DNA from: JAAXGI01 sp963579625
Lineage (GTDB): Bacteria > Gemmatimonadota > Gemmatimonadetes > Longimicrobiales > Gaopeijiaceae
Assembly (NCBI GenBank): GCA_963579625.1
Contig: CAUZHN010000004.1
Coordinates: 1-64,000 of the forward strand
DNA: 64,000 nucleotides
Reading direction: 5' to 3'
The first letter of the stretch is position 1; the number at the start of each line of letters is the position of its first letter. Below the pieces are notes generated by a model. It was not told the origin of the DNA. It searched no databases and was given only the letters and a program-made list of their open reading frames with translations. Shown here in pieces: positions 25,043-34,890 of the stretch. Position numbers and translations under genes: made by a program.

Positions 25043-25810
25043 ATGTCCGCCAGAGAGAGAAATTTAGAATCAATCCTCTGTTTTTTGAACTCCGTACTAA
25101 GGATCCCAGAATTCCCCGACTACGAGACGGCGCTCAACGGACTCCAAGTGGAGGGCACTGGGCCCATACGGAAGATCGCGGTAGCGGTGGACGCCGGTGT
25201 ACAGACGGTCGAAGCTGCCGTGGCTGGGAACGTGGATCTACTGATCGTTCATCACGGCATCTACTGGGACGGGCTACAGCCCATGACGGGCCGGCACTAT
25301 CAGCGGGTGGCACCGTTGATTAGGGCAGGAACGGCCCTCTATGCTGCCCATCTCCCGCTGGACGCCCATCCTGAGATGGGAAATTGCGTACAACTTCTCC
25401 ATGCTTTGGGGCTCACCCCGGAAGAGCGATTTGGTCGCTTCAAAGATGTAGACATTGGATTCACAGCGAGTGCAAACGAGGGAAGAGAGGGGTTCCGTCG
25501 GAGAGTGGCAGAGGTTGTGGGAGGGGCCGTTCGGCTCATCGAGGGTGGGCCAGTGGAGGTGAGGAAGGTCGGCGTGGTAACCGGAAGTGGGGGTAGTTTC
25601 GTGAGAGCGGCTGCGGAGGCAGGATTGGATACCCTGCTTACGGGCGAAGGAACACACCACACATATCTGGATGCCCTTGAGTTCGGAGTGAATGTGTTTC
25701 TGGCGGGACATTACTCAACCGAAACATTCGGCGTACGTGCTCTGGCAGCATCGTTGGAGAAACGATTTGGGATCCCGTGGGAGTTTCTGGACTTCCCAAG
25801 CGGGCTCTGA
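25043..25810 (+). CDS. Nif3-like dinuclear metal centre protein
   Basis: A 255-residue protein of the Nif3/YbgI/YqfO (DUF34) family, hexameric rings with a two-metal site whose reaction remains unsettled (GTP cyclohydrolase I type 2 is a common but doubtful label). Family features: YETALNGLQVEG, then IVHHGIYWDG (metal His pair), YAAHLPLDAHPEMGN, and AGHYSTETFGV near the C-terminus (metal His and Glu). The ATG at 25043 is chosen; a GTG at 24995 is possible. A downstream GGAGGA-like RBS is not obvious. Confidence 0.88.
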   Translation: MSARERNLESILCFLNSVLRIPEFPDYETALNGLQVEGTGPIRKIAVAVDAGVQTVEAAVAGNVDLLIVHHGIYWDGLQPMTGRHYQRVAPLIRAGTALYAAHLPLDAHPEMGNCVQLLHALGLTPEERFGRFKDVDIGFTASANEGREGFRRRVAEVVGGAVRLIEGGPVEVRKVGVVTGSGGSFVRAAAEAGLDTLLTGEGTHHTYLDALEFGVNVFLAGHYSTETFGVRALAASLEKRFGIPWEFLDFPSGL

Positions 25811-25929
25811 TAGAAAGGGCCGATACCTTTCGGGGTCCGTGGGGTCCTGTCTTCGGTGGGGGAAGCTTTATAATACTAGTTTTCGGAGATCTATCAGGCA
25901 GTCGCTAAGGTCGAATGAGGGCGTTCAAC

Positions 25930-26745
25930 ATGCATTGTACTCAGTGTGGAGCAGAGGGTCGGGGGCGATTCTGTGCATCCTGCGGCGCTTCCGTGAAGCC
26001 TCTCTCTTGCCACGGATGTGGAACGAAGGTGGCCGCTGGAACTCGGTTCTGTACCTCGTGCGGCACTCCTGTTGGGGCTTCGGGGACCCGAAGTGCCAGG
26101 ACTCGTACTCCTGCTACGGATGCGGGCGCAGGAGGAAGCTCTAAGAAACGAGGGGGGAACGCGGGATGGTGGATTGCCGGGGGATTCGTCGCTGTAGTTC
26201 TTGTGGTAGTTGGCGTTGGAGTACTGATGGACTCGGAAGAGGACACCCTTCCACCCGGTTCTTCGCGCGGTTCCGGGTCGATGGGAGGTGCACCACCGGA
26301 TTTGACCTCCATGACGCCGAGGGAAGCCGCTGATCGGTTGTTTAACCGCGTGATGACTGCAGCGGCTAGGGAGGACACGGCGGAAGCAAACTCCTTCCTC
26401 CCCATGGCGATCAATGCATACGGGTTAGCACAGCCACTCGACAACGATGGCCTCTTCCACTTGGCTCTGCTGCAGCGAGCCGCAGGGGAGCATGAAGAGT
26501 CGCTCGCCGCTGCGCTGGAAGGGCTACAGGAGAATCCTGATCACCTGTTGAATCTCTCAGCTGCGGCGGAGGCGTCGCTGCAACTGGGGGAAGTGGATGC
26601 TGGCCGGGAGTATTACCAGCGGGTGCTGGACGCGTGGGAGGGGGAACTGGCCGCTGGGCGGGAGGAATATGAGGAACACGGCCCCCTCCTCCCCCTGATC
26701 CGAGAGGATGCCGAAGCTTTACTTTCTGGGGGCAGTGGGCCCTGA
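25930..26745 (+). CDS. Double zinc-ribbon membrane protein with TPR-like C-terminus
   Basis: A 271-residue protein of mixed type. Residues 3-43 hold two Cys4 zinc ribbons (CTQCG, CASCG, CHGCG, CTSCG). A Lys/Arg-rich linker leads to a membrane helix (about residues 78-100, WWIAGGFVAVVLVVVGVGVL). The external part has a Gly/Ser/Pro stretch and then paired helices resembling TPRs (AINAYGL and FHLALLQRAAGEHEESLAAA). Such zinc-ribbon/TM proteins are common and uncharacterised; the ribbon faces the cytoplasm. Five codons upstream is an alternative ATG. Confidence 0.75.
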   Translation: MHCTQCGAEGRGRFCASCGASVKPLSCHGCGTKVAAGTRFCTSCGTPVGASGTRSARTRTPATDAGAGGSSKKRGGNAGWWIAGGFVAVVLVVVGVGVLMDSEEDTLPPGSSRGSGSMGGAPPDLTSMTPREAADRLFNRVMTAAAREDTAEANSFLPMAINAYGLAQPLDNDGLFHLALLQRAAGEHEESLAAALEGLQENPDHLLNLSAAAEASLQLGEVDAGREYYQRVLDAWEGELAAGREEYEEHGPLLPLIREDAEALLSGGSGP

Positions 26746-26759
26746 AAGGTGCATCGTCC

Positions 26760-27917
26760 TTGTCAACCGGAGGCAAATGTGGGGTGACAGAAACCGCTAC
26801 GATGCAGGTGGGAGGATATCACCCCGGAGAGAGGGACACAGGTGTCGTCAAGCCGAAGGGGACCTCGCAGATCAGGGCTCACGAGGGGCTTAATACGATC
26901 CCGATGCGGGATCGCAAACCTGCGTGGCTGAAGGTACGGTCTCCCGGAGGGAAGAAATACCTTCGCCTTAAGCACCTCATGCGGAGTCAGTCGCTCCACA
27001 CGGTGTGTGAGGAGGCCGGCTGTCCGAACATTGGCGAATGTTGGGAGGCCGGCACCGCAACTTTCATGATCCTCGGGGACGTGTGCACCCGGGCCTGCAA
27101 GTATTGCGCAGTGGCCCATGGAAAGCCCACGGAGCTGGACGAGGACGAGCCGAGGCGGGTTGCCGAAACGGTTGCCGCGATGGAGCTGGACCATGTGGTG
27201 ATTACATCGGTGAATAGGGACGAGCTACCGGACGGCGGGGCTCAGATCTATGCTAAGACGATTCGGGCGATTCGGCGTATGGTGCCGGGATGCTCCGTCG
27301 AGGTGCTCATTCCTGATTTCAAGGGCGACGAGGATGCCCTCAGAACGGTTATGGATGCCCGGCCTGAAATCCTCGGGCACAACCTTGAGACAGTGGAACG
27401 CCTCCATCCAGATGTTCGCCCAGGCGGACGATACTGGCGATCGATTTCGTTTCTCGGCGCAGCGAAGCGGATGAACGCTTCGATTCTGACCAAGACTGGC
27501 ATCATCTTGGGGATGGGAGAACGGGTGGCGGAAGTCAGAGAAGCGATGAGGGACTTACGAGAAGCTTCTGTGGACATCCTGACGATTGGCCAGTATCTGC
27601 GGCCATCTGTGGCGCACATTCCCGTGGCACGGTGGGTGACGCCGAACGAGTTTCGGGAATTGAGGCGCATTGGGGAAGCGGAGTACGGCTTCAGGCACGT
27701 GGAGTCGGGCCCGTTGGTTCGTTCGTCTTATCATGCCAAGGAACAGGCGCGAGAGGTGGAGGCAGGGGCTCCTGGGGCCATACAAGAGGTTCTGCAAGCC
27801 GACGTGTCCGCGGCGGAGGTTAGGCATGGGCAGCCGAGTGAGAATCTCGTGCAACTGGAACTCGCACGCACGGAATTGGAGTCTGAGAGTGGTGGGGAAC
27901 GAGAGAGAAAACTTTGA
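26760..27917 (+). CDS. lipA: Lipoyl synthase
   Basis: A 385-residue radical-SAM enzyme that inserts two sulfurs into octanoyl groups on carrier proteins. Auxiliary cluster cysteines are Cys83, Cys88 and Cys94 (in VCEEAGCPNIGECW). The radical-SAM triad is Cys109/113/116 (CTRACKYC). The auxiliary-cluster Ser is present as RSSYHA near the end. The first 50 residues are longer than usual; the real start might be the Met at 26904, although the TTG at 26760 gives the whole open frame. The C-terminal tail after RSSYHAKEQ is also extended. It overlaps lpdA. Confidence 0.93.
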   Translation: MSTGGKCGVTETATMQVGGYHPGERDTGVVKPKGTSQIRAHEGLNTIPMRDRKPAWLKVRSPGGKKYLRLKHLMRSQSLHTVCEEAGCPNIGECWEAGTATFMILGDVCTRACKYCAVAHGKPTELDEDEPRRVAETVAAMELDHVVITSVNRDELPDGGAQIYAKTIRAIRRMVPGCSVEVLIPDFKGDEDALRTVMDARPEILGHNLETVERLHPDVRPGGRYWRSISFLGAAKRMNASILTKTGIILGMGERVAEVREAMRDLREASVDILTIGQYLRPSVAHIPVARWVTPNEFRELRRIGEAEYGFRHVESGPLVRSSYHAKEQAREVEAGAPGAIQEVLQADVSAAEVRHGQPSENLVQLELARTELESESGGERERKL

Positions 27918-29304
27918 CCTGATCGTGATCGGTGGCGGACCGGGGGGATATGTCGCGGCGATCCGTGCCAGTCAACTCGGAATGTCTGTGGCCTGCGTCG
28001 AGGCGGAGAAGCTGGGCGGCGTCTGCCTGAACATCGGATGTATTCCCACGAAATCGTTACTGACTTCTGCGCTGATGGTGAAGGAGGTCCGCGAAGCGGG
28101 GAAGCATGGCATCACGACCGGAAACATCTCAGTGGATCTTGGGCCCGCCCAGGAACGGAGCCGTAAGGTCTCCGATCAGATGAACAGAGGTGTTGAGTTT
28201 CTGTTCAAGAAAAACGGGGTGACGCACTTCCAGGGCTTTGCTCGGCTGGCCGGGAAAGGCAAAGTCGAGGTGGAATCCGTGGATGGCGGGCGAACGGCAT
28301 ACAATGCGCCGCACATCATCGTTTCCACAGGATCGAGGCCTGATAGCCTTCCGTTACTTGAAATTGACGGGAGGAATGTCTGGTCCTCAGACGAGGCCCT
28401 CTTCGTGAAGACAGCACCGAAAACCCTTGCAGTTATCGGCGCCGGAGCGGTCGGGGTGGAGTTCGCGGATATTTTCGAGGCGTACGGGTCGCAAGTGACA
28501 GTGCTCGAGGCCCTGGATTGGGTGCTTCCAGCTGAGGACGAGGAGGTCTCTGCTCACCTCAGGAAGTCGTTTGAGAAACGTGGAATAACTGTGCATACTG
28601 GCGTCCGGCTTGAGAGCGCTCTGCATGGCCGGAACGGCCTTACTCTGACATTCCAAAACAGCAGGGGAGAGGCTCAGACGCTGACCGTTGAGAAGGTCCT
28701 GTCAGCAGTGGGTAGAGTCCCCAACACGGGAGACTTGGGTCTGGAGACAGAGGGAGTGAAACTGACGGAGAAGGGAAGCTTCATTGAAGCGGACGAGTGG
28801 ATGCGTACAAACGTGGAGGGAGTGTATGCGCTCGGAGACTGCGCCGGAGGTGCCCTTCTGGCCCACAAGGCCATGCATGAGGGAGTTGCGTGCGTGGAGA
28901 GGATTGCGGGGAACGCCCATCGTCGGGTGGACTATGGCAATATCCCTAACTGCACGTATTGTCGTCCGGAAGTCGCTTCCGTCGGGCTTACGGAAACGCA
29001 GGCTAGGGGGGCAGGATATGAAGTGGATGTAGGAAAATTCCCTTGGGTCGGAAACGGCCGAGCCGTCACTTATGGCGATGTCGATGGATTCATCAAGATC
29101 GTCCGCGACAGAAAGTGTTCAGAGATTCTCGGCGCTCATATCATCGGGCCACATGCGACAGAGCTAATCGCCGAATTCGTTCTCGGGCGGCATCTGAAGT
29201 CAACGGTCGAGGAGATTGAGAGGGCGATGCACCCCCACCCCACGTTGTCGGAAGCAATAGGGGAGGGCGCGCTGGCCACGCTTGGCCATCCCATCCATAT
29301 CTGA
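27889..29304 (+). CDS. lpdA: Dihydrolipoyl dehydrogenase
   Basis: A 471-residue flavoprotein that reoxidises lipoamide in 2-oxoacid dehydrogenase and glycine-cleavage complexes. It starts at tandem GTG codons (27889 or 27892) with GGAG seven bases before, giving FDLIVIGGGPGGYVAAIRAS. The redox disulfide is in GGVCLNIGCIPTKSLL. The NAD domain has AVIGAGAVGVEFA, and the second FAD segment YALGDCAGGALLAHKA. The C-terminal HPHPTLSEA carries the catalytic His-Glu pair. It overlaps lipA by 29 bases, consistent with the two acting on the same cofactor. Confidence 0.95.
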   Translation: MVGNERENFDLIVIGGGPGGYVAAIRASQLGMSVACVEAEKLGGVCLNIGCIPTKSLLTSALMVKEVREAGKHGITTGNISVDLGPAQERSRKVSDQMNRGVEFLFKKNGVTHFQGFARLAGKGKVEVESVDGGRTAYNAPHIIVSTGSRPDSLPLLEIDGRNVWSSDEALFVKTAPKTLAVIGAGAVGVEFADIFEAYGSQVTVLEALDWVLPAEDEEVSAHLRKSFEKRGITVHTGVRLESALHGRNGLTLTFQNSRGEAQTLTVEKVLSAVGRVPNTGDLGLETEGVKLTEKGSFIEADEWMRTNVEGVYALGDCAGGALLAHKAMHEGVACVERIAGNAHRRVDYGNIPNCTYCRPEVASVGLTETQARGAGYEVDVGKFPWVGNGRAVTYGDVDGFIKIVRDRKCSEILGAHIIGPHATELIAEFVLGRHLKSTVEEIERAMHPHPTLSEAIGEGALATLGHPIHI

Positions 29305-29359
29305 GTGTCGGGACGGTAGGCGCGCGCGGTGTCATTGGCGCCCATGGTGGTGACGAGAG

Positions 29360-30613
29360 TCACTGTTCTTGTGCGTGACCCCCGACGCGTATCCCTGAGT
29401 CGTCAGGAGAAAGTCCTCGGATACGAAGGATCCGAAGGAGGGTATCCCCAATCTCATTGTTCGGGGTCGAGGCCCCCGCGGTGAGCCCGAGTTCGAAGGG
29501 GCCCAAGGGGAGCCAGTCAGATTCGACTTCCTCGGGGGCACCAGTCGGCAAGCTCCCCTTGTGACGAATCGCTCCGCTCTCAATATCAATGCAGGTGGAA
29601 TCCTGGATGTGAAACGTCGAGGTGTGCTTGCGGCACAAGTGAGCCAAATGATTTGTGTTGGAGGAGTTATGCCCCCCTATCACGATCATGATATCCGGAG
29701 GGTCGTTCATCATATCCACTACGGCATCCTGCCGTTCCTGAGTGGCTGAACAGATAGTCCCAAAGGCCCGGTAGTTCTCCGAAGTGTAGGCTTGGCCTAG
29801 CACTTCCTCCATTGCCATCTGAAGCTGTTCTCCGATCGCGAGGCTCTCGTTGGCGAGCATCGTGGTCTGATTCGCTACACCGAAGCGAGCCAGATCCCTG
29901 TCAGGATCAAATCCCTCCGAGGATTTCTCAGAGAAATGTTCAATGAATGCTTCACGGGAAAGCCTCCCGGGCCGATCAGTAATGTAGTCGCACACCAATT
30001 CTGTCTCGTCCATGTCTCTCACCATCAGATACTTGCCGTTCGGATACTTTCGGACCTGGGAGGCGGTGGCCCTACTCTCCTCGTGCGTGTGCTTTCCGTG
30101 AATCACCGAGGTGAACCCATCACGCGCGTAGCTTTCCACGCGCTTCCACACTAGTAGTACGGAACCGCAAGTCGTGTCGACAAGGACACAGCCGATCCTG
30201 TTCAGTTCCTCAAAGGCTTCGATTGTGACCCCAAAAGCGGGCAACAGTACTACGTCCGAGGCATTTACAGTGGAAAAATCGACGCTGCCCCGTGAGTCAG
30301 GGTGGATGACACGAATGTCCATTTCCCGGATGCGTTGGTTCACGAGCGGGTTGTGGATGATCTCCCCAACTAAATAAACCGTTTTGTCAGGGAATTTACG
30401 GCGGGTTTCATAGGCATAGTCGACGGCCCGATCAACTCCATAGCAAAAGCCGAATTCCTGGGCGAGCCGCACGGTTACATCCCCGAATTGTGCCGTGTGC
30501 CCTTTCGCTTGTATTTCTTCGACGAGCGCTGAGTGGTACTCCGAGTCAATCAGAGGTCGGACCTCCTGTTTGAGGCCAAATCCCTTTTGGAAGTACGTTT
30601 GCTTGATGGACAT
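29360..30613 (-). CDS. ispH: 4-hydroxy-3-methylbut-2-enyl diphosphate reductase
   Basis: A 417-residue iron-sulfur enzyme, the last step of the MEP isoprenoid pathway. It is the long form (about 400 residues) rather than the 310-residue E. coli type. Cluster cysteines are visible at Cys57 (GFCYGVDRAV), Cys149 (VDTTCGSV) and Cys288 (TICSATQERQ). The catalytic region has HGKHTHEE, and TMLANES provides the Thr/Glu environment. Long forms are typical of cyanobacteria, plastids and some other phyla. Its convergent neighbour lpdA ends 55 bases away. Confidence 0.95.
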   Translation of the reverse strand: MSIKQTYFQKGFGLKQEVRPLIDSEYHSALVEEIQAKGHTAQFGDVTVRLAQEFGFCYGVDRAVDYAYETRRKFPDKTVYLVGEIIHNPLVNQRIREMDIRVIHPDSRGSVDFSTVNASDVVLLPAFGVTIEAFEELNRIGCVLVDTTCGSVLLVWKRVESYARDGFTSVIHGKHTHEESRATASQVRKYPNGKYLMVRDMDETELVCDYITDRPGRLSREAFIEHFSEKSSEGFDPDRDLARFGVANQTTMLANESLAIGEQLQMAMEEVLGQAYTSENYRAFGTICSATQERQDAVVDMMNDPPDIMIVIGGHNSSNTNHLAHLCRKHTSTFHIQDSTCIDIESGAIRHKGSLPTGAPEEVESDWLPLGPFELGLTAGASTPNNEIGDTLLRILRIRGLSPDDSGIRVGGHAQEQ

Positions 30614-30900
30614 GTAGGGTGCGTGTCACCTTAGAGCGAAGTGAGCGCCTGAATTCATGGGTTGCCATAATCTCGCACAGCCCGAAGGACGGCGCCAATC
30701 CCGCTCTCTCACGACCTGATCATTTCCAGGACTTCGGTCCCTCCCTGCGGGACAAAGGAAACGCTCGGGGCGAAAGAGGAATCGATTGTCGAGTCTCTGG
30801 GTTGGATGGAGCGGCAGGAGATACTCCTACGGGTGCCGATAACGGAAGTGGTGACTTGGACAAGCAGGACCCCGGGAGGATGAGGCCGGGTAGGGAACTT

Positions 30901-32745
30901 ATGAAGTCAACTCTTCTTCTGGGGATTGCTGCCACCGTTTGGGCTCTCTTTTTGCCCCCGGCGCTTTTCGGTCAAGCTCCTCCATCCGCTCCCGATTCGT
31001 CGGACCTGGTTGACGAGGCAAGGGAGCGACAGGAGGACTTTGAGCGGTTTAGAGAGAGCCGTATTCCGGTCGCTGCCAATACTCGTCGGGGCGGGTGCGA
31101 CGAGCGCATCGGTAGAATCTGCATCTGGTTTGGGGGAGAGGGCGAAACCGACTTCCCAGGGGAGCCGCCGGAGACTGCTCTCGCTCGCACTGACCTGATC
31201 CGGGAGCTGGCTGCCACCAACCGGATCATCAGGGACCCGTGGGTCGTGGGGCAGCTGGTCCACTACCTGAGCGAGAGTGGAAGTCTGGGTCAGGCGGAGC
31301 GCGTCTCGCGCGAGTGCGATCTTGTGGAGCCTTGGTGGTGTTCCGCATTGCTCGGGTACGTCCTTCACCTGGACAGGAGGTACGTCGAGGCTGAGGCCGC
31401 GTTCAGGACCGCCGCAGCTGGGGTTCCTTACGAGGAAGAGGAGAGATGGCTCACTCCCCGATTCATTTTCACGAACGACGGAATGGACGACTTCGAGGGA
31501 GCAGACCTGGAGAATCAGGCGCAACTTTGGGAGCTGTTTTGGCGTTTCTCGGATCCCCTCTTCATGCGGGAGGGGAATGACCGGCTGACCGAGCATTATG
31601 CACGATTGGTAGTTGCGCTAAATCGGGAAGAAGCTGGGAATCCCTACACGATGAGTTGGGGGGAGGACTTGGAGGAGTCTCTTATTCGGTACGGCCGGCA
31701 AATTGGGTGGAGTAGGGTAATCCGTGCTCCGGTGGGCTTGGTGGGGGCGGCAGGGGATCCGCGGAGCACCGTTGGCCACCACCATCCGAACAGTCGGGGA
31801 TATCTGTTTCCGGAGGAATTCCTAGAGGCCCCCGCCGAAATCGGCCCGGAGAGCTGGATCACTACCCCCCGAGAGGCCAGGAGCTGGTACGCTGCGCCAT
31901 ATGCGCCGGATTTTAGAGGGCTAGAGACCCAAGTCGCCCGATTTCGGCGGGGTGATGAGATGTTGGTCGTAGGCGCGTACCGGCCATCTCCACCCGAGAG
32001 GGACCCCTTTGCAAACGTCGTTTCTCGTCCGGAAGAGCAGCGGCGGAACCCGTTCGCGAGCCGGTCCGGGTTCGGACAGCCTGGTCCTCCGCTGGCAGCC
32101 GTTACCCCGCCGACGGGAGTCGAGGGGCCGGTGAAGGCCGGTTTTTTCCTTGCTCCGGAGTCTGGCGGAGACGTGGTATCGACAGAGGGCACGGAACAGG
32201 AGGGGGTATTCACGCTCAGGGCGCCTACCGGCCGATATGTGAGCAGTCTCGAAGTATTCGAGCCAGAGGCCCAGCGGGCTTGGCGAGCGCGGCAGGGGGT
32301 GAGCCAGGAGCCCATGATTCGTGGGCTAGTAGCTCTTTCTGATCTCATGGTTCTCCGCGAAGGCGCACCGCTTCCCGCCGACCTGGAGGAAGCAGTTCCC
32401 CTTGCACGTCCGAACGTACGCATTGGAGCGGATGAACGGTTTACGGTGGCTTGGGAGGTGTATGGACTAGGAGTTGACCAGGCGGTTCAGGTTACGCTGG
32501 GCTTCACGCAGGGTCGGCCGGGATTCCTTGCACGTGTGGGTGATTTTCTCGGAATCGTAGAACCGGAGCAGCCGGTCGAGATAAGCTTTTCAGATGCTGG
32601 TTCAGGGGAAGTTGAGACTCTGTTCCGAGCTGTTGCCCTGCAGCTTCCCGACCTGGAACCGGGGGATTATACACTTCACCTTCGCTTGGACCTGCCTGGC
32701 CGTGAACCCTCGATCAACAGTCGGCCGATCATCGTCACACCATAG
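30901..32745 (+). CDS. Exported protein with TPR-like repeats and a GWxTD-like domain
   Basis: A 614-residue protein. A signal peptide ends near ALFGQ (residue about 24). Residues 90-170 are helical and TPR-like (VVGQLVHYLSESGSL and AEAAFRTAAAG). Next comes a region resembling the GWxTD domain: FWRFSDPLFMREGNDRLTEH, then a WGEDLEESLIRYG segment in place of the usual W-T-D-R-G-x-v-x-i-x-y-G. The C-terminal 250 residues look beta-rich. GWxTD proteins occur in Gemmatimonadota, Acidobacteriota and Ignavibacteria, and their function is unknown. The ATG at 30901 has TAGGGA upstream; the open frame reaches back 282 bases but without coding character. Confidence 0.72.
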   Translation: MKSTLLLGIAATVWALFLPPALFGQAPPSAPDSSDLVDEARERQEDFERFRESRIPVAANTRRGGCDERIGRICIWFGGEGETDFPGEPPETALARTDLIRELAATNRIIRDPWVVGQLVHYLSESGSLGQAERVSRECDLVEPWWCSALLGYVLHLDRRYVEAEAAFRTAAAGVPYEEEERWLTPRFIFTNDGMDDFEGADLENQAQLWELFWRFSDPLFMREGNDRLTEHYARLVVALNREEAGNPYTMSWGEDLEESLIRYGRQIGWSRVIRAPVGLVGAAGDPRSTVGHHHPNSRGYLFPEEFLEAPAEIGPESWITTPREARSWYAAPYAPDFRGLETQVARFRRGDEMLVVGAYRPSPPERDPFANVVSRPEEQRRNPFASRSGFGQPGPPLAAVTPPTGVEGPVKAGFFLAPESGGDVVSTEGTEQEGVFTLRAPTGRYVSSLEVFEPEAQRAWRARQGVSQEPMIRGLVALSDLMVLREGAPLPADLEEAVPLARPNVRIGADERFTVAWEVYGLGVDQAVQVTLGFTQGRPGFLARVGDFLGIVEPEQPVEISFSDAGSGEVETLFRAVALQLPDLEPGDYTLHLRLDLPGREPSINSRPIIVTP

Positions 32746-32769
32746 TTCACACTTTTGGAGACTCTGACC

Positions 32770-33291
32770 ATGTGGCGCCCCTCATCCCGGATCGTATCGT
32801 GGCTCAGCAGGGTGATCATGCTTGGTCTCCTTATGGGTTGCGTGGAGAGCACAAGTGCACCGGAGCCGGCAGTAAAACTTCAACCGACCGACTACGAGTT
32901 CGCTGAGTTCCTGCATGTAGCCCTAGATTCAATGACTCTTTCTTCGAGTGGTCTGTACTACAGAACGCTCGAGGAGGGAAAGGGAGAGGACATTGTTGAG
33001 GTCGGCGATACAGTGGGTGTAGATTTCGTCGGCTGGTTGCCCAATGGGGTTGAGTTTGATAACACGGACGGATCACTTCCGTTTCCCCACACGCTAGGAT
33101 CAGGTTTGGTGATCAGCGGATTCGAGGAGGGGCTGCTAGGGATGAAGCTGTCCGAGACGCGGCAGCTCGTGATTCCCTATCAACTCGGCTACGGATCCCA
33201 AGGCTGGAACTTCAACATGGCCTACGTCCCCGCTTATGCCACTCTTGTATTCCAAGTAAAAGTCGTAAGTTTTGACAAGGCTGTGTCTTAG
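32770..33291 (+). CDS. FKBP-type peptidyl-prolyl isomerase lipoprotein
   Basis: A 173-residue exported foldase. The ATG at 32770 has GGAG nine bases upstream. The signal peptide ends with a lipobox LMGC (Cys24). The FKBP domain occupies about residues 60-172: GDTVGVDFVGWLPNGVEFDN, VISGFEEGLLGMKLSETRQL and PYQLGYGSQ, with most of the active-site aromatic and hydrophobic positions kept. It probably speeds proline isomerisation in periplasmic proteins. It lies 24 bases after the GWxTD-like gene and may be co-transcribed with it. Confidence 0.9.
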   Translation: MWRPSSRIVSWLSRVIMLGLLMGCVESTSAPEPAVKLQPTDYEFAEFLHVALDSMTLSSSGLYYRTLEEGKGEDIVEVGDTVGVDFVGWLPNGVEFDNTDGSLPFPHTLGSGLVISGFEEGLLGMKLSETRQLVIPYQLGYGSQGWNFNMAYVPAYATLVFQVKVVSFDKAVS

Positions 33292-34271
33292 GGTATAAGA
33301 ACCAGCGCACCTTCAACTTGGCCGGTGCGAAGTTTGGCCAGTGCTTCATTTGCCCTGTCCAGCGGAAGCGTCTCCGTTAGTGGTTGAATGGGGACCTCGG
33401 GCGCGACGCGGAGAAAGAGCTCTCCGTCTTCGCGAGTGAGGTTTGCCACCGACCTAAGCACACGCTCTCCCCAAAGTGTCTCGTAGGAAAACGCAGGGAT
33501 CTGGCTCATGTGGATCCCGGCACAGACCACGGTCCCTCCCGGCACTACCGCCCGTAGAGCGACCGGCACGAGGGCACCAACCGGGGCGAAGATGATCGCT
33601 GCGTCTAGAAGTTCTGGCGGGCGGTCCTCAGATGTGCCAGCCCAAGTGGCGCCGAGAGAACTGGCTAATGCCTGACCCTGGGTGTCTCCCGGTTTCGTGA
33701 ATGCGTACACCTCGCGTCCTTGGTAAACAGCGATCTGAGCTAGCAGGTGGGCTGCAGCCCCGAACCCGTAGAGCCCAAGGCGCCTCGCTGGTCCCGCGTG
33801 CCGATAGGCACGGTAGCCGATGAGCCCCGCACAGAGCAAAGGCGCTGCGGTCACGTCTTCATAGCTCTCAGGAATAGGGAAGGTGTACGAGGAGTCCGCT
33901 ATCATGTACTCGGCAAACCCGCCGTCCCTGGTGTAGCCGGTGAATTCGGCTTTCTTACAGAGATTTTCCCGGCCTGACGCGCACTGAGGGCACCTCTGGC
34001 AGGTCCAGGCTAGCCAGGGGATTCCAACGCGCTCGCCTATGCGCCGTGCGTGTACCTCTCGGCCGAAGTCCTCGATTACTCCCACGACCTCGTGACCGAG
34101 CACTAGCGGGAGCTTCGGCTCCCTGAGTTCTCCGTCCACGATGTGTAGGTCGGTGCGACATATAGCGCATGCCTGTACGCGGACCAGGATCTCCGATGGG
34201 CCGGGTGGGGGAAGTGGCAGCTCGCGCTCCTGGAGGCGCGTGCCGGGTTGGGCGAGAACCATCGCCTTCAT
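33288..34271 (-). CDS. Zinc-dependent alcohol dehydrogenase
   Basis: A 327-residue medium-chain dehydrogenase. The start is the Met at 34271 (MKAMVLAQPG); the 47 codons upstream are not homologous. Catalytic zinc ligands Cys38 (CAICRTDLH), His60 (GHEVVG) and Cys147 (LLCAGLIGYRAY) are present. The structural zinc site has Cys91/94/97/105 (CQRCPQCASGRENLC). The nucleotide site is GLYGFGAAAHLLAQ. The substrate is unknown. Its stop overlaps that of the FKBP gene by four bases (tail to tail). Confidence 0.92.
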   Translation of the reverse strand: MKAMVLAQPGTRLQERELPLPPPGPSEILVRVQACAICRTDLHIVDGELREPKLPLVLGHEVVGVIEDFGREVHARRIGERVGIPWLAWTCQRCPQCASGRENLCKKAEFTGYTRDGGFAEYMIADSSYTFPIPESYEDVTAAPLLCAGLIGYRAYRHAGPARRLGLYGFGAAAHLLAQIAVYQGREVYAFTKPGDTQGQALASSLGATWAGTSEDRPPELLDAAIIFAPVGALVPVALRAVVPGGTVVCAGIHMSQIPAFSYETLWGERVLRSVANLTREDGELFLRVAPEVPIQPLTETLPLDRANEALAKLRTGQVEGALVLIP

Positions 34272-34890
34272 CCCTGATGTCCTCCTCCAGGCGGTTGCGA
34301 TCGCACCGTTCTCGGAGTTCGTCAAACGCAGAAAATTACTAACCCGATCCGGAAATAGGGTTGGAAATAGCCGGTGCGTCAAACCACTCTCGCACGGGCG
34401 GCTTGTCCGCAAGTAGGGGATGCGGGTCCCGTCGGGGCGACCTCCATCGTAGAATCCCAGCTACTTTGCGGAAAACACTACACTTACAGACAGGTCCGAG
34501 CGACGGAGGCTCAGGTTCTGGACCGTTGTTACAATCCGGGGAGCTGTAGACCCTGTTTCTGGACTCAGACGCGTGGGTTGCGACGTCTTAAATACCATTA
34601 AAACACGGACGCAGTTGGTACAGAACGAGCGTTCTCATGAAGAGTGCGGTGAGGGAGCCCCACAATGGGAAGGGTCAAGGGGTGGCGGCACACTTCGGTA
34701 GGAGTTTGGGTTGCCAACCCTAACCAGTTCTGGCTCGATGCGCCTAGCGGAGGGCCGACGAGACACACCGGAGTTGCAGAAGCACCTACGGTGTCCCGAT
34801 GTTCCCAGCAACCGAGTGAGTTGTCATTCACGGGATGAGGGTTGGAGTGACACCCGACCCAAAACCCCCCAATAATCTGTATTCGTGCTT
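34272..34890. other. Intergenic region with no gene seen
   Basis: About 620 bases between the alcohol dehydrogenase and fxsA-like genes. Its first 140 bases are an in-frame upstream extension of the dehydrogenase frame. The rest has short frames on both strands without coding character. No tRNA, riboswitch or repeat was recognised. Confidence 0.4.

Noticed and set aside
34272..34412. In-frame N-terminal extension of the alcohol dehydrogenase
   Set aside because: The conserved start MKAMVLAQPG lies at 34271 and the extension has no homologous character.
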